A stretch of DNA of 10,982 nt, taken from Trichomonas tenax. Taxonomy: Eukaryota; Parabasalia; Trichomonadida; Trichomonadidae. The stretch lies in the NCBI GenBank assembly GCA_023091735.1, contig JALKBU010001450.1:1-10982 (forward strand), in the 5' to 3' direction. Shown piece after piece: positions 7,532-10,982 of this stretch; positions within the stretch are counted from its first letter, which is position 1; the number at the start of each line of letters is the position of its first letter. The position numbers were made by a program, and so were the translations under genes. The notes below the pieces were generated by a model. It had not been told where the DNA came from. It saw nothing but the letters and a program-made list of their open reading frames with translations, and did no database searches.

Positions 7532-8089
7532 GATTTTTTAGAGAAAATCGTTTTTTGTCTATCGTCCAAATTTTGATATTTTCTTTATTTTTTTTGATTT
7601 GCTATACCTATGTTCTCGGTGAATTTTCATTTTAAGATAAATTTTTAATCCGACAATTTGAGCACTATAAAACTAGACCTCGTGACAATTATAGATCTTT
7701 TCCATTCTCTCTATCTTATCGTTCCTCCATTGCCTTGAAGTTCAACAATGATATTTCAAAATATTCGATAATATAACTTTTCTTCATACACTTATATATT
7801 GAAAATATTCATAATTATGTCTATATAATATAACCATAAAAGTTCAATCTTCAAATTTGCATTCATTCAAATTTCAAAAAATATTCAAACAATGGATAAG
7901 CAATTTCTATAAAAATCATTAATTATTTCTTTTGTATAAATGATTTTATATGCACAAAGTCTCATCATGAATTTTTATACATAAAGTTATAGAAACAGGA
8001 TTTATTTACAAGACAAAAATATGAGATTACTTTTCATGAATTGGTTGAAGTAATATCGCTCTATTAAAATTGTATTTGATTCAAAAAAT
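7532..8089. other. spacer upstream of the coiled-coil gene
   Basis: This 558-bp AT-rich spacer lies between two minus-strand genes. Just before the coiled-coil ATG, 7535-7552 forms a short GATTTT/AAAATC inverted repeat. A slightly GC-richer patch lies at about 7660-7740. No coding frame, RNA gene or clear initiator was found; the word AAATATTC recurs several times. Confidence 0.5.
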
Positions 8090-8094
8090 TTATT
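8089..8094 (-). terminator. AATAAA overlapping the stop codon
   Basis: On the minus strand the last Lys codon, the TAA stop and the next base form AATAAA. A poly(A) signal of the UAAA type overlapping the stop has been described for trichomonads, so this fits a very short 3' UTR. Confidence 0.35.
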
Positions 8095-8551
8095 TTGATT
8101 GAACATCAACGGACGGGGGACGATCTCTCTTGATCGACTCTCTCGAATATTTAACAGGAATAGTGTTGTATGTTGGTTGATTTGCTGAAAGTTGAAGGAG
8201 TTTGTGATCACGAGCCAAAAACTCAATAAATGATGAAGAAACACCCCACATTATAAACAGCCTCTTTCCAGAAGAAACTTCGATTGATGATGGAAATTCT
8301 GGAATTAAGCGGAAAGAGCACTCAGTAATATCCCAGACTTCGCAATTTTCTTCACTCTGTTTGATTAAGTAATGATTTGGCTTCTTTGATGAATAATAAA
8401 TCGTGCAATCTGTTATAATGTTTTTAATTCCGTCGAATGTGAGTGAATCTTGAATCCTGAACCAAGAGTAGTCTATGTCAGCGTCAGGGTGGCCCTTAAA
8501 ACCGAACCAGCTCCAAAATTCACCGAAAATACTTTTTGTTTGTGTTTCCAT
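8090..8551 (-). CDS. unrecognised 153-residue protein
   Basis: I do not recognise this protein. It is a full frame from ATG to TAA with a mixed, coding-like composition. The N-terminus is aromatic-rich (IFGEFWSWFGF, 8-18), the middle (about 30-125) looks like a small folded domain of alternating strands with several Trp, Tyr and Phe, and the last 25 residues are polar and basic with PPS, probably disordered. There is no signal peptide or membrane segment. The strand-rich middle ending in a hydrophobic helix-like stretch (SSSFIEFLARDHKLL) loosely resembles a PH-like layout, but that is a guess. It is divergent from the OSTC gene across only 68 bp, so the two probably share a control region. 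The chance that it is a real gene is good; a function cannot be given. Confidence 0.75.
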   Translation of the reverse strand: METQTKSIFGEFWSWFGFKGHPDADIDYSWFRIQDSLTFDGIKNIITDCTIYYSSKKPNHYLIKQSEENCEVWDITECSFRLIPEFPSSIEVSSGKRLFIMWGVSSSFIEFLARDHKLLQLSANQPTYNTIPVKYSRESIKRDRPPSVDVQSK

Positions 8552-8619
8552 TATTTGTCACTTTTTAGTATATGGCACTTTTCAAAACCTCGTCACTTTT
8601 AATAAAGGTGACAAAATAA
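8552..8619. promoter_or_regulatory. bidirectional promoter with repeated initiator-like words
   Basis: GTCACTTTT stands at 8557-8565 and 8592-8600, with a one-base variant at 8574-8582, so three near-identical words are spaced 17-18 nt apart. The last forms an imperfect palindrome with AAAGGTGAC (8604-8612). TCACTTTTAATAA (8593-8605) matches 11 of 13 positions of the trichomonad initiator, placing a likely +1 A at 8595, 25 nt before the OSTC ATG. No equally good initiator reads toward the leftward gene. Confidence 0.55.
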
Positions 8620-9093
8620 ATGAAATTTAAAGAAGTAATTCTTTCTCCATTTAATCATCTTCGCTGTCCAAATCTCAACACCCCACTTTCGACAATTCCC
8701 GTTCCTCCAGTTTTCATATGCATGGCTCTCATCTGCATCTCTTTCTTCGTGATTGTCGGAGGTTTCATTTATTGCATTATTCGTAATGTCGAGTTCATGC
8801 CATACACACGCCTTCAGAACGGTGCTGTCGTTCCCGTTCTTATTGCACAAGGTTTCACACAGACGGGCGCTGAATCGTTTATTGTCGGCGCTTTATTCAC
8901 TGTTGGAGGTGTCGCCTTCACAGCCGGTTTCATCTTCCTTAATAACCGTAACAGAAGGAAATCTACGCAAAATGATGACGAAATGGATTTCAAGTCCTTT
9001 TTGGCTATTTCTTCCATTCTTTGGGTCTTCTTAGGATACATAATTTTTACTTCTAAGATGCACATGAACGTTCTTAGATTTACTTCTCGCTAA
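8620..9093 (+). CDS. OSTC: oligosaccharyltransferase subunit, OSTC type
   Basis: This 157-residue membrane protein fits OSTC/DC2, a small subunit of the ER oligosaccharyltransferase related to the membrane part of Ost3/Ost6. It is thought to help dock the complex on the translocon for co-translational N-glycosylation. Evidence is the family start (CPNLN at 16-20, then a Pro-containing loop), three membrane segments at about 31-55, 84-107 and 126-145, and the conserved signature in the second segment region (FTQTGAESFIVGALFTVGG). OSTC of animals is about 149 residues, so the length fits. There is no thioredoxin-like lumenal domain, which separates it from full Ost3/Ost6. The 110-124 loop is polar and charged. 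The start codon is supported by the initiator 25 nt upstream. It is convergent with the Snu13 gene. Confidence 0.85.
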   Translation: MKFKEVILSPFNHLRCPNLNTPLSTIPVPPVFICMALICISFFVIVGGFIYCIIRNVEFMPYTRLQNGAVVPVLIAQGFTQTGAESFIVGALFTVGGVAFTAGFIFLNNRNRRKSTQNDDEMDFKSFLAISSILWVFLGYIIFTSKMHMNVLRFTSR

Positions 9094-9403
9094 TTTCGGT
9101 TTTACTTTTTATTTTAAATTATTTATATATTTTTGCCTGAAATAAAACTCAACAAACCTTTCAAATATAGATGCACTAATATTCTAAAAGTTTAGCAAAT
9201 CAGAAACTTTATTTTTTATCAATTTAATAATATCTTTATAGCATATAAGAAATATTGTATACATGAGCTGCGCTGAGTTAAGAAATGACATTGTTTTGTT
9301 TACTAGGACATTAAAGGCATATTTTGTGAAGAAATAATGTTTTTTGTTAAGATTCATATACAGTAACTCTAATCTTTATTCATTATGAGTGACGAAAATT
9401 ATT
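9094..9403. terminator. 3' regions of OSTC and Snu13 genes
   Basis: This 310-bp AT-rich spacer lies between two stop codons. AATAAA at 9141-9146 (+) lies 48 nt after the OSTC stop. On the minus strand AATAAA (9375-9380) lies 24 nt after the Snu13 stop. No other feature is visible. Confidence 0.45.
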
Positions 9404-9799
9404 TTATACAAGGGCCTGCTCTATCTTAACCTTCAAGTTTTCAATCTGTTTCTTGAGTCTAGAGTTATCTTTCTTAACAATTGAACATGCAACAACTGGT
9501 CGAGAAACACCGCAAGCACGACCAAGAGCAGCGCGAGACGGGACAAAAATATATTGTACATTCTTATCTTCGCAAAGAAGAGGAAGATGCATGACGATTT
9601 CGATAGGATCTGCATCACCGGCGATGAGGACGATTTCAGCGACTGAGCGATTAAGTGTCTTTGTAACTTCGTTTGCGCCCTTGCGGAGCTGTTTGTTTTG
9701 AGATGCATCCTTTACTAATTCTAAAATGGCAGCGTTAAGCTCGTTAGATGCGAGTGGATATGCCTTTGGGGAGACGCCTGGAGGTAAATCTGCTGACAT
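9404..9799 (-). CDS. SNU13: Snu13/15.5K (NHP2L1), L7Ae-family RNA-binding protein
   Basis: This 131-residue protein is a near full-length match to Snu13, which binds kink-turns in U4 snRNA and in box C/D snoRNAs and nucleates assembly of U4/U6.U5 and C/D snoRNPs in the nucleus. Family motifs are in order: PKAYPLA (11-17), the RNA-binding [12 protein letters not shown] (40-51), AGDADPIE (60-67), [10 protein letters not shown] (72-81) and the [15 protein letters not shown] loop (91-105). The last is the selectivity loop that separates Snu13 and Nhp2 from ribosomal L7Ae proteins. The human protein is 128 residues. The C-terminus keeps the family's final Leu-Val. The ATG at 9799 gives the expected N-terminus. 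A perfect palindrome lies 15-38 nt upstream of it. The next gene downstream on the same strand direction is unrelated. Confidence 0.97.
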   Translation of the reverse strand: MSADLPPGVSPKAYPLASNELNAAILELVKDASQNKQLRKGANEVTKTLNRSVAEIVLIAGDADPIEIVMHLPLLCEDKNVQYIFVPSRAALGRACGVSRPVVACSIVKKDNSRLKKQIENLKVKIEQALV

Positions 9800-9814
9800 T
9801 CTAAAATTTAGAGG

Positions 9815-9838
9815 AATTACCCTTTGGAAAGGGTAATT
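9815..9838. promoter_or_regulatory. perfect palindrome in the Snu13 promoter or leader
   Basis: Two 11-base arms (AATTACCCTTT and AAAGGGTAATT) flank a 2-base centre, ending 15 nt before the Snu13 ATG. On the gene's strand it contains CCTTT, which resembles the M5 core-promoter motif reported near start sites in Trichomonas vaginalis (from memory). A site for a dimeric factor or an mRNA hairpin are both possible. Confidence 0.5.
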
Positions 9839-10050
9839 TTTAAGTGTCTTTCTATTATTTTTGCATTTTGGATATCTATTCTTATATACATTTGATTTGA
9901 TCTTGAAATTTTAGAAAAATAAGCGGTAGATTTTGTTTTACATCGTTTATGCCATGTAATCAAATTTACATGACAATTTGCATTATTTTCATTTTTTCGC
10001 TAAAAGGATCATTATTGAACTAATATAAAGATAGATTATTGTTGGGAACC
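9839..10050. other. spacer with a small hairpin
   Basis: AT-rich spacer upstream of Snu13. CATGTAA (9953-9959) and TTACATG (9966-9972) form a perfect 7-bp inverted repeat. The same ATGTAA word appears in the inverted repeats further right. There is no coding frame. Confidence 0.4.
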
Positions 10051-10090
10051 TGAAGTTGTCACGAAAAGTGACAATATTTGACATGTAAAC
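10051..10090 (+). repeat. left inverted repeat
   Basis: Begins TGAAGTTGTCACGAAAAG and ends with TGACATGTAAAC. It contains its own hairpin, TTGTCAC/GTGACAA with a 5-base loop (about 10056-10074). Confidence 0.5.
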
Positions 10091-10125
10091 ACGTATATTT
10101 AACAAATAAATATTTACGTGGCATG
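10081..10125. repeat. inner palindrome next to the left repeat
   Basis: ACATGTAAACACGTATATTT (10081-10100) pairs imperfectly, with a small gap, with the segment ending TTTACGTGGCATGT at about 10125. Confidence 0.4.
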
Positions 10126-10187
10126 TGATTATAAATGATAAATGGAAGAATGATATCCTATGTTTGTTTAAATTTACTTTGAAAAGA

Positions 10188-10369
10188 AAAATTAAGTGCT
10201 TGATTGGGACTGGTGGCTAAAATGCTAGCAATCCAGTCCACAGTTCTTCCTTTCAGACTCTATTTTCGAAATAATCAGCGATTTACTCTCCAGAATGCTT
10301 TTGAAAGGAAGAACTGTGGACCGGATTGCTAGCAACTTGGCTCCCTGTCCCAATCAAGCATTTAATTTT
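10188..10369. repeat. very long hairpin with 68-nt arms
   Basis: Arms 10188-10255 and 10302-10369 are reverse complements at 60 of 68 positions without gaps, around a 46-nt loop. The innermost 20 positions of the stem (GTCCACAGTTCTTCCTTTCA) are perfectly matched. There is no coding frame across the arms. If transcribed it would form a stable double-stranded RNA; as DNA it is a typical foldback structure. Confidence 0.75.
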
Positions 10370-10421
10370 GCTCTTCAGAGGCATTCTGAAGTGGAAATCT
10401 TTGATTTCTTAATGATGGCGT

Positions 10422-10516
10422 ATGAAAGGAAGATCTATGAGTTTAGCTACTAACATGCGTGGTACCTGTGCCAATGTAGTCCCCAGTTCTTCCCGTCTGA
10501 CGCGATTTTGAAATAA
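10422..10516 (+). repeat. diverged second copy of the hairpin parts
   Basis: 10422-10472 resembles the right arm at 10301-10351 in direct orientation (roughly 60-70 percent with small gaps, both with GAAAGGAAGA). 10472-10516 resembles 10229-10274 from the left arm and loop (37 of 46 positions). The order of the parts is reversed relative to the intact hairpin, as expected for a tandem or nested array that has decayed. Confidence 0.55.
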
Positions 10517-10600
10517 AAACTAATACATAATTTGAATGATTATAGGACTTTACATATCAAAAATATTAATATTTTGACACATAAAACTAGAGATTACTAC

Positions 10601-10653
10601 AACTTTACATGTCAGATAATATCACTTTTATGTCACTTTTCATGACAACTTTC
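10601..10653 (-). repeat. right inverted repeat
   Basis: The reverse complement of the left repeat, with an insertion. On the + strand it contains ATCACTTTT (10621-10629) and GTCACTTTT (10632-10640). TCACTTTTCATGA (10633-10645) fits 12 of 13 positions of the trichomonad initiator consensus. Confidence 0.5.
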
Positions 10654-10848
10654 GGTACGTGACAGTTATTTCTTGGAAGAATTGATATCAGAAGGGATTG
10701 ATAAACATGATATTGTAGGGTTGCATGTGATGTTAATGAGAATGATATCATTGGCCGGTGTTGATTAGAGAAAGAAGTGAAAAATGATGAGAAATTGAAG
10801 AGATGAAAAAATTAAATTTAGACTTTAGTGTCGTGAAGATTTAAGAGT
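10654..10848. other. 3' spacer of the beta-tubulin gene
   Basis: AT-rich and purine-rich spacer beyond the beta-tubulin stop. No gene, RNA or clear repeat is visible. Confidence 0.4.
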
Positions 10849-10982
10849 TTATGCCTCAGCTTCCTCGTCCTCTTCGCCTTCGCCCTGTTCATCGACACCA
10901 GCTGACTCGTACATTTCGTACTCCTGGATGAGGTCTGTCATGTTGGAGCGAGCTTCATCGAATTCGACTGTCTCGAGACCCT
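10849..10982 (-). CDS. beta-tubulin, C-terminal part
   Basis: The last 43 residues and the TAA stop of a beta-tubulin are visible; the rest runs off the window edge. The segment VEFDEARSNMTDLIQEYEMY follows the beta-tubulin helix H12 pattern (EF-x-EA-x-SNM-x-DL-x-x-EY) rather than the alpha pattern. It ends in an acidic tail (EGEGEEDEEAEA), the surface used by motors and associated proteins and a usual site of polyglutamylation. Beta-tubulin pairs with alpha-tubulin to build microtubules of spindle, axostyle and flagella. It lacks the C-terminal Tyr of alpha-tubulins. Third codon positions favour C and G more than in the Rad23-like gene, which is usual for a highly expressed gene. The convergent neighbour is non-coding repeat sequence. 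Confidence 0.93.
   Translation of the reverse strand, partial: GLETVEFDEARSNMTDLIQEYEMYESAGVDEQGEGEEDEEAEA

Larger units (their letters stand above)
10051..10653. mobile_element. possible small non-autonomous element with inverted ends
   Basis: The left end (10051-10090) and the reverse complement of the right end (10601-10653) share GTTGTCAYGAAAAGTGACA and then TGACATGTAAA; the right end has about a dozen extra bases that duplicate an AAAAGTGA word. The element holds no gene but large internal palindromes (10081-10125, 10188-10369, 10422-10516 and a perfect AT palindrome near 10560-10575). This fits a MITE or foldback element. I find no clear target-site duplication, so the exact ends are uncertain. 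A palindromic non-coding RNA locus is the alternative. Confidence 0.45.

Noticed and set aside
8753..9034. A 93-codon + frame inside OSTC
   Set aside because: It is an out-of-frame shadow of the OSTC gene, whose own frame shows family motifs and membrane segments.
1..10982. CRISPR array, bacterial operon or phage content
   Set aside because: No regularly spaced repeats with unique spacers, no bacterial gene packing, and the recognised genes are eukaryotic.

Overview
The window looks like nuclear DNA of a parabasalid protist (a trichomonad such as Tritrichomonas or Trichomonas). This is an inference. The protein genes are eukaryotic and have no introns. They use the standard code: TGA ends the Rad23-like gene and CAA/CAG read as Gln, which argues against hexamitid diplomonads. 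Coding regions are moderately AT-rich, while spacers are very AT-rich and often long. Close matches to the trichomonad initiator (TCA+1-Y-T/A, long form TCAYTWYTCATTA as I remember it) occur, one of them 25 nt before a start codon.

Layout. Positions 1-2998 hold no gene I can defend. They contain two adjacent imperfect hairpins (800-881 and 888-1042), a probable decayed coding remnant on the minus strand (about 1163-1453), a perfect 13-base initiator match without a gene (1377-1389), a short G-rich island (2343-2435) and a stray copy of a repeat found at the far end of the window (2846-2878). Then follow: a histidine-phosphatase-fold protein lacking both catalytic histidines (2999-3835, +); a Rad23-type ubiquitin-receptor protein (4218-5234, +); convergent to it, a 738-residue coiled-coil protein (5315-7531, -); a 153-residue protein I do not recognise (8090-8551, -); divergent from that, across 68 bp, an OSTC-type subunit of oligosaccharyltransferase (8620-9093, +); convergent to it, Snu13/15.5K (9404-9799, -); and at the right edge the last 43 residues of beta-tubulin (10849-10982, -).

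The genes do not form a pathway. They are housekeeping functions (proteasome shuttling, N-glycosylation, spliceosome/snoRNP assembly, microtubules), arranged as usual for a eukaryote with single-gene transcription. The most unusual content is non-coding. Between Snu13 and beta-tubulin (9800-10848) lies a foldback region: a hairpin with 68-nt arms, a diverged second copy of its parts, and outer inverted repeats at 10051-10090 and 10601-10653 that look like the ends of a small non-autonomous mobile element. The outer repeats share the word GTCACTTTT with the OSTC promoter.

The strongest protein observation is the phosphatase-like gene. It keeps the fold and phosphate-binding arginines but has Asn at both catalytic His positions, so it is probably a pseudoenzyme.
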